A stretch of DNA of 64,000 bases from Cupriavidus sp. WKF15 (GTDB taxonomy: Bacteria; Pseudomonadota; Gammaproteobacteria; Burkholderiales; Burkholderiaceae): positions 1,984,001-2,048,000 of the forward strand of contig NZ_CP119573.1 in assembly GCF_029278605.1 (NCBI RefSeq), given 5' to 3'. The notes beneath the pieces are model-generated. The model worked only from the letters and a program-made list of their open reading frames with translations. It was not told the origin of the DNA and did not search any database. A program made the position numbers and the translations under genes. Each line of letters opens with the position of its first letter. Position 1 is the first letter of the stretch. Of this stretch, positions 8,045 through 16,450 are shown in pieces.

Positions 8045-9116
8045 GCTGCAGTCCGTCGGACTGCGGCTGGAAGATCCGCGCGCGGGGGCCCAGAGCCGTC
8101 GCGGCGGCGCGGGGCCGTCCGACCACAAGGCGGTGACCATCGATGGCGTGACCATCATGGTGCCCGTGCATACCAGTACCGCGTGGAATTCGCCCTTCGT
8201 CGCCTCGGCGCCGGACGGCAGCGGCCGCAGCGCGCTCAAGCGCGGCGCCATTCCGATCGCCGACATCAGCTTCCCGAAAGCGCCGCGCTTCTACGGCCTG
8301 CAGACGCTGGACGGCATTCCGTATGCGCAGATCGCGACGCTGCATGGCGCCGATGTGCTGGCGACGACCGTCCTGCAGACCTGCATCCGCTATGAGAGCC
8401 GACGCAAGACCTGCAAGTTCTGCGCGATCGGGCAGTCGCTGGCGGCCGGTCGCACCATTGCCAGGAAGACCCCGGAGCAGCTTGCCGAGGTCGCCCGCGC
8501 GGCGGTGTTGCTCGATCATGTCAGGCACATGGTGCTCACGACCGGCACGCCGCCGACGCCCGATCGCGGCGCCGGCATCCTCTGCGACAGTGCGTTTGCG
8601 ATCCGGGCGGCGGTCGACCTGCCGATTCAGGGACAGTGCGAGCCACCGGACGACGACCGCTGGTTTGCGCGCATGCGCGCCGCGGGGATCGACAGTCTCG
8701 GCATGCACCTAGAGGCGGTCACGCCTGCCGTGCGCGAACGGATCATGCCCGGCAAGGCATCCGTGCCGCTGTCGCGCTATATGGACGCGTTCGAGGCTGC
8801 CGTGGGCGTGTTCGGCCGCGGACAGGTGAGCACCTATATCCTCGCCGGGCTTGGCGACACGGCCGAGTCCATTCTCGCCATCTCGCGCCGGCTGGTGGAC
8901 ATGGGCGTGTACCCCTTCGTGGTGCCGTTCGTGCCGATCTCCGGGACCCCGCTGGAAGACCACCCCGCACCGACGCCGGCGTTCATGCGCGAGATCCTGG
9001 CGCCGCTGGGCGCAATGGTCGCGGCGGCCGGGATGCGCTCGGCCGACATCAAGGCTGGCTGCGGCAAGTGCGGGGCGTGTTCGTCGCTGTCCGCATACGA
9101 AGGGGTGCCGTCATGA
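7995..9116 (+). CDS. MSMEG_0568-family radical SAM protein (Nit1C)
   Basis: The product is 373 residues when started at the ATG at 7995; in-frame ATGs at 8013 and 8037 are alternatives. The cluster cysteines are C130, C140 and C143 ([15 protein letters not shown]), a CX9CX2C spacing instead of the classic CX3CX2C. It appears again to be a [4Fe-4S]/SAM site within a TIM barrel of biotin-synthase/lipoyl-synthase type. The C-terminus carries a second cysteine group, [10 protein letters not shown], which could hold another cluster. The reaction is unknown. As part of Nit1C it may modify the nitrile substrate or its precursor. Its TGA overlaps the next ATG (ATGA). Confidence 0.88.
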   Translation: MQASETMSASSRQLMTELQSVGLRLEDPRAGAQSRRGGAGPSDHKAVTIDGVTIMVPVHTSTAWNSPFVASAPDGSGRSALKRGAIPIADISFPKAPRFYGLQTLDGIPYAQIATLHGADVLATTVLQTCIRYESRRKTCKFCAIGQSLAAGRTIARKTPEQLAEVARAAVLLDHVRHMVLTTGTPPTPDRGAGILCDSAFAIRAAVDLPIQGQCEPPDDDRWFARMRAAGIDSLGMHLEAVTPAVRERIMPGKASVPLSRYMDAFEAAVGVFGRGQVSTYILAGLGDTAESILAISRRLVDMGVYPFVVPFVPISGTPLEDHPAPTPAFMREILAPLGAMVAAAGMRSADIKAGCGKCGACSSLSAYEGVPS

Positions 9117-9667
9117 GCCGCGATCTTTGCGTCGAGGTCCCTGCGATCCCGGTGTACCGGATCCGCTGGGCGGATACGCGCCGCGAAAAGGAAGCGGCCT
9201 TTGGGCTGCGCCGCGCCGTGTTCTGCGAAGAGCAGCAGCTCTTTGCCGGCGACGACCGTGATGTCATCGATGACGTGGCGCAGTTGCTGGTGGCGCTCAG
9301 GGCCGATCCGGACCTGCCGGCTGAGCCAGGCGAGGTTGTCGGCACCGTGCGTATCCACGAGAGCGAGCCCGGTGTCTGGTATGGCTCGCGCCTGGCGGTG
9401 GCGGCACCGTACCGCCGGCAGGGGCGCATCGGCGCGACCCTGATCCGCCTGGCCGTGAGCAGCGCCCATGCGCTAGGCTGCCGGCGCTTCCTGGCCCATG
9501 TGCAGAGCCAGAACGTGCCGCTGTTCCGCCGGCTGCACTGGACCACGCTGCACGAGGAAGTGCTGTTGGGGCGGTCCCATCACCTGATGGAGGCAGACCT
9601 GAATTACTACCCGCCTTGCCACACGCCTTTGTCCGGACTGGTCATCGAGGAAAGGAGGGCACCATGA
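9113..9667 (+). CDS. MSMEG_0567/Sll0786-family GNAT N-acetyltransferase (Nit1C)
   Basis: At 184 residues this is a GNAT-fold acyltransferase. The acetyl-CoA loop is YRRQGRIGATLIRLAV near residues 103-118, preceded by the strand GEVVGTVRIHE and followed by the FLAHVQSQNVPLFRRLHW region. Family members sit between the radical SAM and AIR-synthase-like genes of Nit1C clusters, exactly as here. The acceptor amine is unknown. The ATG at 9113 overlaps the radical SAM stop by 4 bp, and the TGA overlaps the following gene by 4 bp, so expression is coupled. The C-terminal HHLMEADLNYYPP is typical of the family. Confidence 0.87.
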   Translation: MSRDLCVEVPAIPVYRIRWADTRREKEAAFGLRRAVFCEEQQLFAGDDRDVIDDVAQLLVALRADPDLPAEPGEVVGTVRIHESEPGVWYGSRLAVAAPYRRQGRIGATLIRLAVSSAHALGCRRFLAHVQSQNVPLFRRLHWTTLHEEVLLGRSHHLMEADLNYYPPCHTPLSGLVIEERRAP

Positions 9668-10680
9668 GCGCTGCGGAACTGGCGAAGGTTTTGCGGGCTG
9701 GTCGCGGCTTCGGCCACAAGACCGATATCGCGGGCATGCTGTCGGTGTTCAGGCATGCGCTGCCAGCCGGGCAGGGCGCGGAAGACCGAGGCATCGCACT
9801 GGGCGATGACTGTGCCGCGATTCCGGACGGTGACGGACACCTGCTGTTCGCGATCGAAGGCATGGTCGGCGAATTCCTGCGCACCATGCCTTGGTTCGCG
9901 GGCTATAGCGCAGTGATGGTGAACGTCAGCGACATCTATGCAATGGGCGGCCGGCCGCTGGCGGTGGTCGATGCGATCTGGAGCGATGGCATCGACGGTG
10001 CGGCCGAAGTCATCCGGGGCATGGCTGCCGCATCGGCCGCCTATGGCGTACCAGTCGTCGGCGGGCATAGCAATGCCAGGAGTGATGGCGCGCAACTGGC
10101 CGTGGCCATACTGGGCCGGGCGCGCCGGCCGCTGTCGAGCTTCGCGGCGCGTCCCGGCCAGCACCTGCTGATGGCCGTGGATCTGCGGGGTGCCTTTGAG
10201 GAACCTTATCCTTACTGGAACGCGTCTACTAGCGCGCCAGCCGAACGGCTGCGCGCCGATCTGGAGATCCTTCCCGCGCTGGCCGAGGCCGGATTGTGCG
10301 CTGCCGCCAAGGACATCAGCATGGCGGGCATCGCGGGCACGGCATTGATGTTGATGGAGTGCTCGCGCGTCGGCGGACGGATCGACCTCGACGCCGTGCC
10401 AATGCCACCGGATGTGCCGTTGCTCCGTTGGCTGAGCGCTTTCCCAAGCTATGGGTTTCTGCTCGCCGTGGACGAAGGCCATGTTGCGGAGGTCGCGGCG
10501 TGCTTCCAGGCGCGCGACATCGCGTGCGCGTCCATCGGCCAATTCGACGACACCACGCGCGTGTCGATCACCCACGGGGGCGAGTCGGCCTTGCTGTGGG
10601 ACTTTGCCAGGGCCGCCTTCATCCTGCCTGAACAGGCAGCGGGTCTCGAAGAGCCGGAACCCGTCACGCTGGGAGCGTAA
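9664..10680 (+). CDS. Sll0787-family AIR synthase-like protein (Nit1C)
   Basis: The 338-residue protein belongs to the PurM/HypE/SelD/ThiL superfamily, ATP-dependent enzymes that activate carboxamides, phosphates or similar groups. The N-terminal domain shows LGDDCAAIPDGDGHLLFAIEG, which supplies the metal and nucleotide-binding aspartates, then NVSDIYAMGGRPLAVVD. The C-terminal domain has AAAKDISMAGIAGTALM. Dehydrating activities in this fold (HypE makes a thiocyanate nitrile group) make a role in making or handling a nitrile attractive, but that is inference. The ATG at 9664 overlaps the GNAT stop. AAAGGAGG lies just before it. Confidence 0.87.
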   Translation: MSAAELAKVLRAGRGFGHKTDIAGMLSVFRHALPAGQGAEDRGIALGDDCAAIPDGDGHLLFAIEGMVGEFLRTMPWFAGYSAVMVNVSDIYAMGGRPLAVVDAIWSDGIDGAAEVIRGMAAASAAYGVPVVGGHSNARSDGAQLAVAILGRARRPLSSFAARPGQHLLMAVDLRGAFEEPYPYWNASTSAPAERLRADLEILPALAEAGLCAAAKDISMAGIAGTALMLMECSRVGGRIDLDAVPMPPDVPLLRWLSAFPSYGFLLAVDEGHVAEVAACFQARDIACASIGQFDDTTRVSITHGGESALLWDFARAAFILPEQAAGLEEPEPVTLGA

Positions 10681-10683
10681 GCC

Positions 10684-10971
10684 ATGCCCGTTACCCATTT
10701 CCGGATCCGCTGGCCGGATCAGAGCGAAGCGGTTTGCTATTCGCCGTCATCGGTGGTGACGGCGCATCTCGACGCGGGCCGCAATTATCCGCTCGCGGAG
10801 TTTGTCAGCCTCACCCGCGCGGCCCTGCTCGAGGCGTCCGAGCGCGTGCGCACGAAATATGGCTACGCGTGCTCGTCCGCCATGGACCAGTTGCAGGCCA
10901 TCGAAGAGGCCGCCGCAAGATTCCACGACCAGCCGGATGCCACCGTGCAGGTGATCGGCTTCGGTCATTAG
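10684..10971 (+). CDS. MSMEG_0570-family nitrogen-starvation protein (Nit1C)
   Basis: A 95-residue soluble protein with HFRIRWPDQSEAVCYSPSS near the N-terminus and a helical core, followed by ATVQVIGFGH. This family is restricted to Nit1C clusters. No catalytic motif is evident apart from cysteines C18 and C63. It begins 3 bp after the AIR-synthase-like stop, so it is in the same transcript. A carrier or accessory role is possible but not shown. Confidence 0.87.
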   Translation: MPVTHFRIRWPDQSEAVCYSPSSVVTAHLDAGRNYPLAEFVSLTRAALLEASERVRTKYGYACSSAMDQLQAIEEAAARFHDQPDATVQVIGFGH

Positions 10972-11028
10972 CCAGCATTGACGGCTGCCACCGCGGCCGA
11001 ACCCTAATCGCATCAAGGAAACCACGCC

Positions 11029-12312
11029 ATGACACGCAACACCATCGATACCCCCATTCACGCGGAACCCCGTCATCTTCCGGTGATCGTGGTAGGAGGC
11101 GGCCAGGCCGGCCTGTCCGTCAGCTACTACCTGAAGCAGGCCGGGATCGAACACCTGGTGCTGGAAAAGCACACGCTCACCCATACCTGGCGCACCCAGC
11201 GCTGGGACGCCTTCTGCCTGGTCACGCCGAACTGGCAATGCGCGCTGCCGGGGCATCCGTACCGCGGGGACGATCCGCACGGCTTCATGAGGAAGGATGA
11301 GATCATCGCGTACCTGGACGGGTTCATACAGTCCGTTGCGGCACCGGTGCTCGAACATACCGCGGTGCTGAGCGTCAGGCCGAGGCCGCAGGGCGGGTAC
11401 TTCGTCACGACTAGCCGGGGCGTCTTCAGCGCCGACCAGGTGGTCGTTGCATCCGGCGGCTACCACACGCCGATCGTTCCCCGCATGGCCGAGCGCCTGC
11501 CCGCTTCGATCCGCCAGATCCAGTCGGCCGATTACCGGAACCCGCAAGACCTGCCGGATGGCGCTGTGCTGGTAGTGGGGTCCGGGCAGTCGGGCGCCCA
11601 GATTGCCGAAGACCTGCATCTGGCCGGCCGCGAGGTCGTTCTGGCGGTCGGGGAAGCGCCCCGCTGCGCGCGCTTCTATCGCGGCCGCGATGTGGTCGAC
11701 TGGCTCGCCGACATGAAGTACTACGACCTGCCTGTCACCGAGCATCCGCTGCGCGAGGGCGTGCGCGACAACACCAACCACTATGTGACTGGCCGCGATG
11801 GCGGCCGCGATATCGACCTGCGCAAGTTTGCCACCGAGGGCATGCAGTTGTATGGTGTGCTGGAAGACTACCGCGACGGCCAGCTGCATTTTGCCCCGGA
11901 CCTGCGCCAGAGCCTTGACGATGCCGATGCGACCTACAACCGCATCAACGCAAGCATCGACAAGTTTATTGCCGAGCGCGGCATCGATGCGCCGCCGGCC
12001 AGTATCTATGCGCCGGTATGGGCGCCGGAAACGGAGCGAACAACACTCGATCCCCGTGCGGCGGGGATCAGCACCATCATCTGGAGCATCGGGTTCCGGC
12101 CCGACTTCAGTTGGCTGGAGGTCCCGGTCTTCAACGGCCGTGGCTATCCGGGCCACGAGCGTGGCGTGACTGCGCATGCCGGCCTGTATTTCCTTGGCCT
12201 GCCGTGGTTGCACACTTGGGGGTCGGGGCGCTTCTCGGGTGTCGCGCGCGATGCCGAGTACCTGGCCGGGCTGATCGCCGCATACGGGCCCGACGCCGCA
12301 CTGGCAGCGTGA
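11029..12312 (+). CDS. MSMEG_0569-family flavin-dependent oxidoreductase (Nit1C)
   Basis: This 427-residue enzyme resembles flavin-containing monooxygenases. The FAD loop is VVGGGQAGLSVSYYLKQAG at residues 21-39. FCLVTPNWQCALPGHPY resembles the monooxygenase substrate region, and a second dinucleotide loop, VVGSGQSGAQIAEDL, would bind NADPH. It could oxygenate an amine to an oxime or nitrile precursor, consistent with a cluster whose hydrolase acts on nitriles; this is inference. The gene starts 57 bp after the MSMEG_0570-family gene with AAGGAAA upstream and ends 1 bp before the LnmK-like gene, so the operon continues. Confidence 0.88.
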   Translation: MTRNTIDTPIHAEPRHLPVIVVGGGQAGLSVSYYLKQAGIEHLVLEKHTLTHTWRTQRWDAFCLVTPNWQCALPGHPYRGDDPHGFMRKDEIIAYLDGFIQSVAAPVLEHTAVLSVRPRPQGGYFVTTSRGVFSADQVVVASGGYHTPIVPRMAERLPASIRQIQSADYRNPQDLPDGAVLVVGSGQSGAQIAEDLHLAGREVVLAVGEAPRCARFYRGRDVVDWLADMKYYDLPVTEHPLREGVRDNTNHYVTGRDGGRDIDLRKFATEGMQLYGVLEDYRDGQLHFAPDLRQSLDDADATYNRINASIDKFIAERGIDAPPASIYAPVWAPETERTTLDPRAAGISTIIWSIGFRPDFSWLEVPVFNGRGYPGHERGVTAHAGLYFLGLPWLHTWGSGRFSGVARDAEYLAGLIAAYGPDAALAA

Positions 12313-12313
12313 A

Positions 12314-13153
12314 ATGGAGGCCGTCCGCTCGCACCATATCGCTGGTATGCCGCAACTGGCGTACACCGGCCTGTCGGAAAACTGGTTGCTGAAGACCTGC
12401 GGCGACCTGCACTGGCGCCAGTTGGCTGCGGGCTGCGGCCTGGCAGTGCCGGACTTCCGTGACGGCGAGGGCAATCCTGTCTATGCCGCCTTCACCGCCG
12501 TACGCGTACGCGATGCCGTGCTGGAGAGGATCGGCGAGCATGGCACCTTCACGCTGGACTCGGCCGGCTTGCCGGCAGGCGGCGTGAAGCGCCTCAGCCA
12601 GCATGCCGTGGCATCGCTGAACGGGACGCGCTGCGCCACTGTCACCATGCTGTCGACCTTTATCCGGCGCACGCGCGAGCGGGACAATCGCTCCGTGGTT
12701 CGCGCGATGCCGTCCGTGGCAACTGGCTGGAATAACGCGGCATCCACGACCGAGGCGACGGAGCTGCCGCAGTTGGCACGACGCTTTCGCAGTGGGGATT
12801 GGGGTATGCATCTCGGCTTGCGCCAGCAGCAGGATGGCGTCAATCACGTCATCGATTTCCTGCCATGTCCCTACAACGACTTCAACGGCGCCGACCTGAT
12901 GTATTTCGCCAGCTTCCAGGCGATGGTGGACCGCGCGGAGTGGCAATGGCGCAGCCATGCGGAGCCGCCAACCGTGGCCGCGCGGGACCTGTTCTTCCAT
13001 GGCAACGTCAATGTCGGCGAGGCACTGGAGCTGACCTTCGCGGCCCTGCGCGAAGACGAGTCGGGACTGGCGCACTGGTGCGAGGTCCGGCGCGCCGCCG
13101 ATGGCGAGAAGATCGCGGATATCGTGACCCGCAAGCGCTGGAGGCAACGATGA
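12314..13153 (+). CDS. Pnap_2097/LnmK-like acyltransferase/decarboxylase
   Basis: The 279-residue protein shows TGLSENWLLKTCGDLHW near its start. I recognise this as the Pnap_2097 family related to LnmK, the double-hotdog enzyme that decarboxylates methylmalonyl-CoA and transfers the propionyl group to an acyl carrier protein. Later conserved segments are RGDNRS-like text, DFLPCPYNDFNGADLMYF and DLFFHGNVNVGE. Immediate coupling (ATGA) to a B12 acyl-CoA mutase agrees with methylmalonyl-CoA chemistry. No acyl carrier protein is present in the window, so the acceptor is open. An internal start at 12347 (MPQLAYTG) is a plausible alternative to 12314. Confidence 0.7.
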   Translation: MEAVRSHHIAGMPQLAYTGLSENWLLKTCGDLHWRQLAAGCGLAVPDFRDGEGNPVYAAFTAVRVRDAVLERIGEHGTFTLDSAGLPAGGVKRLSQHAVASLNGTRCATVTMLSTFIRRTRERDNRSVVRAMPSVATGWNNAASTTEATELPQLARRFRSGDWGMHLGLRQQQDGVNHVIDFLPCPYNDFNGADLMYFASFQAMVDRAEWQWRSHAEPPTVAARDLFFHGNVNVGEALELTFAALREDESGLAHWCEVRRAADGEKIADIVTRKRWRQR

Positions 13154-15249
13154 GCCAGGAGTGCAATGAGCCGCGCTTCGGCGTGGACCTGAAACCCGTC
13201 TACGGCCAGGAGGACGTTGTCGGTCTGAGCCACCTCGGCGGCATGCCTGGCGAGGCGCCATTCGTGCGCGGGCCTTACCCGACCATGTACCGGCAGCGCC
13301 CGTGGACCATCCGGCAGTACGCCGGCTATGGCGACGCCGCGACGTCGAACCTGGCGTATCGCGAGGCCCTGAGGCAAGGGGCACAGGGCCTGTCAGTCGC
13401 GTTCGACCTGCCAACCCATCGCGGCTACGATTCGGACGATCCGGAGGTGGCGGCCGACGTCGGCATGGCTGGGGTGGCGATCGACTCGGTCGACGACATG
13501 CGGCGCCTGTTTGACGGCATACCGCTGGATCGGGTTTCTGTGTCGATGACCATGAGCGGGGCGGTTCTGCCAATCCTGGCCGCCTTCATGGTCGTGGCTG
13601 AGGAAGCCGGCATTCCGTACGCCCGGCTGCGTGGCACCATCCAGAACGACATCCTGAAGGAGTTCATGGTCCGGAACACCTGGATCCATGCTCCGGAGCC
13701 GTCGCTACGCATTGCGGCGGATGTGGTCGAATGGCTCGCCAGGCACGCGCCGAAATTCCACGGCATGTCGATTTCCGGCTACCACTTCCAGGAAGCCGGG
13801 GCGGATCCGGCGCTGGAACTGGCCCTGACGCTGGCGAACGCGCGGACCTATGTCGATGCGCTGCGTGCTCGAGGTCTCGATGTCGATGCCTTCTGTGGTG
13901 GGCTGAGCTTCTTCTTCGGCGTCGGCAAACAGTTCTACAAGGAGATTGCCAAGCTGCGCGCCGCCCGGCTCCTGTGGCACGACATCGTCCGTGCACGAGG
14001 CGGCACCACTGCCCAGGCCGCGGCGATGCGCATGCACTGCCAGACATCGGGCTGGACGTTGGCGGCGCAGGCACCGCACAACAATATTGCCCGCACCACG
14101 ATCGAGGGCATGGCCGCAATCTTTGGCGGCACGCAGTCGCTGCACACAAACGGCTTTGATGAAGCTCTGGCGCTGCCCAGCGTCGAAGCCTCGCGTATCG
14201 CGCGTGACACGCAGTTGATCCTGCAGCACGAATTCAGCCTTTGCGACGTGGCGGATCCGTGGGCAGGTTCCTACCTGATCGAGTCATTGACGGGTCGCAT
14301 GGCCGATACCGTCCGGTCGATCCTCGCAGAGATCGATGCTCATGGGGGCGTGCTCAAGGCGCTGGAATCAGGCTGGGTGCAGCAGCGCATCCACCGCAAT
14401 GCCCTGCGGACACAGGCGCGGATCGATGCGGGAGAGGAGGTCGTGGTGGGCGTCAATCGCTACCAGGCCGACGAAGAAGCACTGCCAGCGTGCCTGGAAA
14501 TCGATGGAGGCCGCGTTCGCGCCGAGCAGGCGACTCGACTGGCGGCAATGCGGGCAAGGCGGGACGAGCACACAGTCCAGCAGGCGCTAGGCGCACTGGC
14601 AGAAGCTGCACGACGGGGCGGCAGGAACTTGCTGGACTGCGCCATTGACGCCATGCGCTGCCGGGCGACGGTCGGCGAATGCACGCGCGCCTTGCTGGAG
14701 GTCTGGCCGCGCTACGCAGTGCAACCGGGCTACGACAAAGCTCACTATGGCGCTACCCGCGCAGGCAGTCCGAACTGGGCGGCGGCTTGCGACCAGGTCA
14801 GGCGGCTGAGCGCGACACTTGGACGCGCGCCGCGAATCCTGGTGGCAAAGCTCGGGCAGGATGGGCACGATCGCGGCGCGAAGGCTGTCGCCGCCGCCCT
14901 GAGCGATGCCGGGTTCCTGATCCGGCTTACGCCATTGTTCCAGTCGGCCGAGGCCATTGCGGCGCAAGCGTGCGATGGCGACTTCGATGCCATCGGCATC
15001 TCGACGCTCGGCGGTGCACATCTTGCCCAGGTTGCCATGTTGTTCAAGGCCCTTCGCCAGCGCGGGGATACTGTGCCGGTATTTGTTGGCGGGATTATTC
15101 CGGCGCCGCACAGGCGCACCTTGCAGCTGGCAGGCGTCCGTGGCATCTATGGTCCAGGGACGCCACTGGAGCGAATCGTCTCAGAGATCGTGATGGTGCT
15201 GACTGCGCAATACGATAAAAGGCATGTGGTGGCAGCAGGGCACTCGTGA
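13150..15249 (+). CDS. Methylmalonyl-CoA mutase-like B12 enzyme
   Basis: The 699-residue single chain has the mutase TIM barrel (RGPYPTMYRQRPWTIRQYAG, SISGYHFQEAG, FGGTQSLHTNGFDEALALP) and a C-terminal cobalamin domain with LGQDGHDRGAKAV. There H573 is the lower cobalt ligand. It most resembles the catalytic chain of methylmalonyl-CoA mutase (succinyl-CoA to (R)-methylmalonyl-CoA), though residues such as APHNN in place of DPYNN leave room for another acyl-CoA. It is a little shorter than typical 715-750-residue homologues, and no small subunit, MeaB chaperone or epimerase is nearby. Start overlaps the LnmK-like stop by 4 bp. Together they could supply propionyl units to a biosynthetic step. 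Confidence 0.85.
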   Translation: MSQECNEPRFGVDLKPVYGQEDVVGLSHLGGMPGEAPFVRGPYPTMYRQRPWTIRQYAGYGDAATSNLAYREALRQGAQGLSVAFDLPTHRGYDSDDPEVAADVGMAGVAIDSVDDMRRLFDGIPLDRVSVSMTMSGAVLPILAAFMVVAEEAGIPYARLRGTIQNDILKEFMVRNTWIHAPEPSLRIAADVVEWLARHAPKFHGMSISGYHFQEAGADPALELALTLANARTYVDALRARGLDVDAFCGGLSFFFGVGKQFYKEIAKLRAARLLWHDIVRARGGTTAQAAAMRMHCQTSGWTLAAQAPHNNIARTTIEGMAAIFGGTQSLHTNGFDEALALPSVEASRIARDTQLILQHEFSLCDVADPWAGSYLIESLTGRMADTVRSILAEIDAHGGVLKALESGWVQQRIHRNALRTQARIDAGEEVVVGVNRYQADEEALPACLEIDGGRVRAEQATRLAAMRARRDEHTVQQALGALAEAARRGGRNLLDCAIDAMRCRATVGECTRALLEVWPRYAVQPGYDKAHYGATRAGSPNWAAACDQVRRLSATLGRAPRILVAKLGQDGHDRGAKAVAAALSDAGFLIRLTPLFQSAEAIAAQACDGDFDAIGISTLGGAHLAQVAMLFKALRQRGDTVPVFVGGIIPAPHRRTLQLAGVRGIYGPGTPLERIVSEIVMVLTAQYDKRHVVAAGHS

Positions 15250-15486
15250 CCGCTGCGGCTTACTGGGCAGGCCAGAAGCTCTACTGTCCCGAGCCAGCGT
15301 TATGGGCTCACGCGGAACGGATTGCGGCCATGTCCAATCAGTTTCATTACGCAATGCGGTCTCCGCTACGACATTCTGGGCATGGCTCGGATTGTCGCGT
15401 CAGCCCTGAAGACGCCTGCATGTAGCGTGTGGCATCCCGCTGGTGGTGCGGGTGCCAATCCATACAGCCGGCTTGCTGTTCGGCGA

Positions 15487-15508
15487 CGCCTGAACGCGGC
15501 TTCAGGCG
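15487..15508 (-). terminator. Hairpin at the end of the flavodoxin-like gene
   Basis: CGCCTGAA (15487-15494) pairs perfectly with TTCAGGCG (15501-15508) around a 6-nt loop, overlapping the minus-strand stop codon. No T-run follows. It lies between convergent genes, so it could stop transcription from either side. Confidence 0.4.
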
Positions 15509-16122
15509 GCTTCTTTCAACTGTGCCAGCGCGCGCCGGCCTGCGACTAGTTGCTGAGCCACCTCTGCCACACGAGCCCCCAGATGTTCGGCGGTGCGCAG
15601 GTCGGCTGGCGGCGGTGCCACCTCGGCGCTGACATCGGCGTCGGACTGCGCGGCAGCACCGAGGAAGAAGCCGTGGCGGTTCAGCGAGTCTTCCGTCGAC
15701 TTGGAGTTGTTGTGGCCGGGGGGCAGGCCCAGGTTGACCCAGTGCATGCCGTGCTGTGCCGCGAAGATGGCGATCTGCTGCAGCGTGGCCAGCTTGTCGC
15801 CCGAGCGCGACGCGGCGTTGGTGAAGCCCGCGGCGACCTTGTTGGCCCACTTGCCGCCCTTGGCAAAGACATTGCGTGAGGTGGCGTCCATGAAGCCCTT
15901 GAACTGCGCCGAGGCACTGCCCATGTAAGTCGGCGCGCCAAAGATGATGGCGTCCACCTGTTCCAGTGTGTCCCAGTGCTGATCGATGTCTTCCACAGGG
16001 ATCAGGAGGCTTTCAGTGCCGGTTACGCTGCCGGCGCCGCGGGCGACGGCCTGGGCTTGCCTGGCAGTGTGACCGTAGCCGCTGTGGTAGACGATGGCGA
16101 CGCGGTTGGAGGACGAAGTCAT
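15502..16122 (-). CDS. WrbA/flavodoxin-family NAD(P)H:quinone or FMN reductase
   Basis: This is a 206-residue flavodoxin-fold protein. The phosphate-binding loop of FMN is YHSGYGHTARQAQAVARGA near residues 12-30, followed by IIFGAPTYMGSASAQFKGFMD, the WrbA-like isoalloxazine loop. Such enzymes reduce quinones by two electrons and protect against redox cycling. I started it at the ATG at 16122; the open frame reaches 16215, but the extra 31 residues are not family-like. It is divergent from maleylacetate reductase. Aromatic catabolism next door makes quinone detoxification a sensible role, inferred from context. Confidence 0.83.
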   Translation of the reverse strand: MTSSSNRVAIVYHSGYGHTARQAQAVARGAGSVTGTESLLIPVEDIDQHWDTLEQVDAIIFGAPTYMGSASAQFKGFMDATSRNVFAKGGKWANKVAAGFTNAASRSGDKLATLQQIAIFAAQHGMHWVNLGLPPGHNNSKSTEDSLNRHGFFLGAAAQSDADVSAEVAPPPADLRTAEHLGARVAEVAQQLVAGRRALAQLKEAA

Positions 16123-16450
16123 GATGGATTTCCTTGGTGGCTTGCAAAAAAAATTTGATCGATCTTGGCGTGGTGCGGCACCGATGTGAAGGCAGTCTAG
16201 GTGGGTGATGGCCAAGGATTGCGATCAGAATCTCAAGGATAGGTTGAATAATTTTGAATATGCGCTAGGGTTCGCGTCCAATGCGGCCAGTTCGTCTCGG
16301 TGTCACAGCTGTTCTTGCCGATGTGTGGTCCCTGAGCCCTGGCATCCGTCATTCTTCCGCGCATGTGAAGAGTGTTTTTCGCATGGACTGTTTCCTTGCA
16401 GCGCGCGGAAAGATAACTTCCGTATCGATATCCGCAACAGGAAAGAGATC
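16123..16450. other. Divergent intergenic region
   Basis: About 330 bp separate the quinone reductase from maleylacetate reductase. The part at 16225-16265 is AT-rich and probably holds promoters. A ribosome site AGGAAAGAG precedes the ATG at 16451. No gene or clear repeat was seen. Confidence 0.4.

Noticed and set aside
10747..12474. A 575-codon minus-strand frame opposite the flavin oxidoreductase
   Set aside because: The plus strand encodes FAD- and NADPH-binding motifs; the antisense product is low-complexity and unlike any family.
12131..13573. A 480-codon minus-strand frame over the LnmK-like gene
   Set aside because: It is Arg/Pro-rich, crosses three sense genes and has no start signal.
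15250..15486. Short open frames between the mutase and the flavodoxin-like gene
   Set aside because: They lack start signals and protein-like composition; only the hairpin at 15487-15508 was kept.
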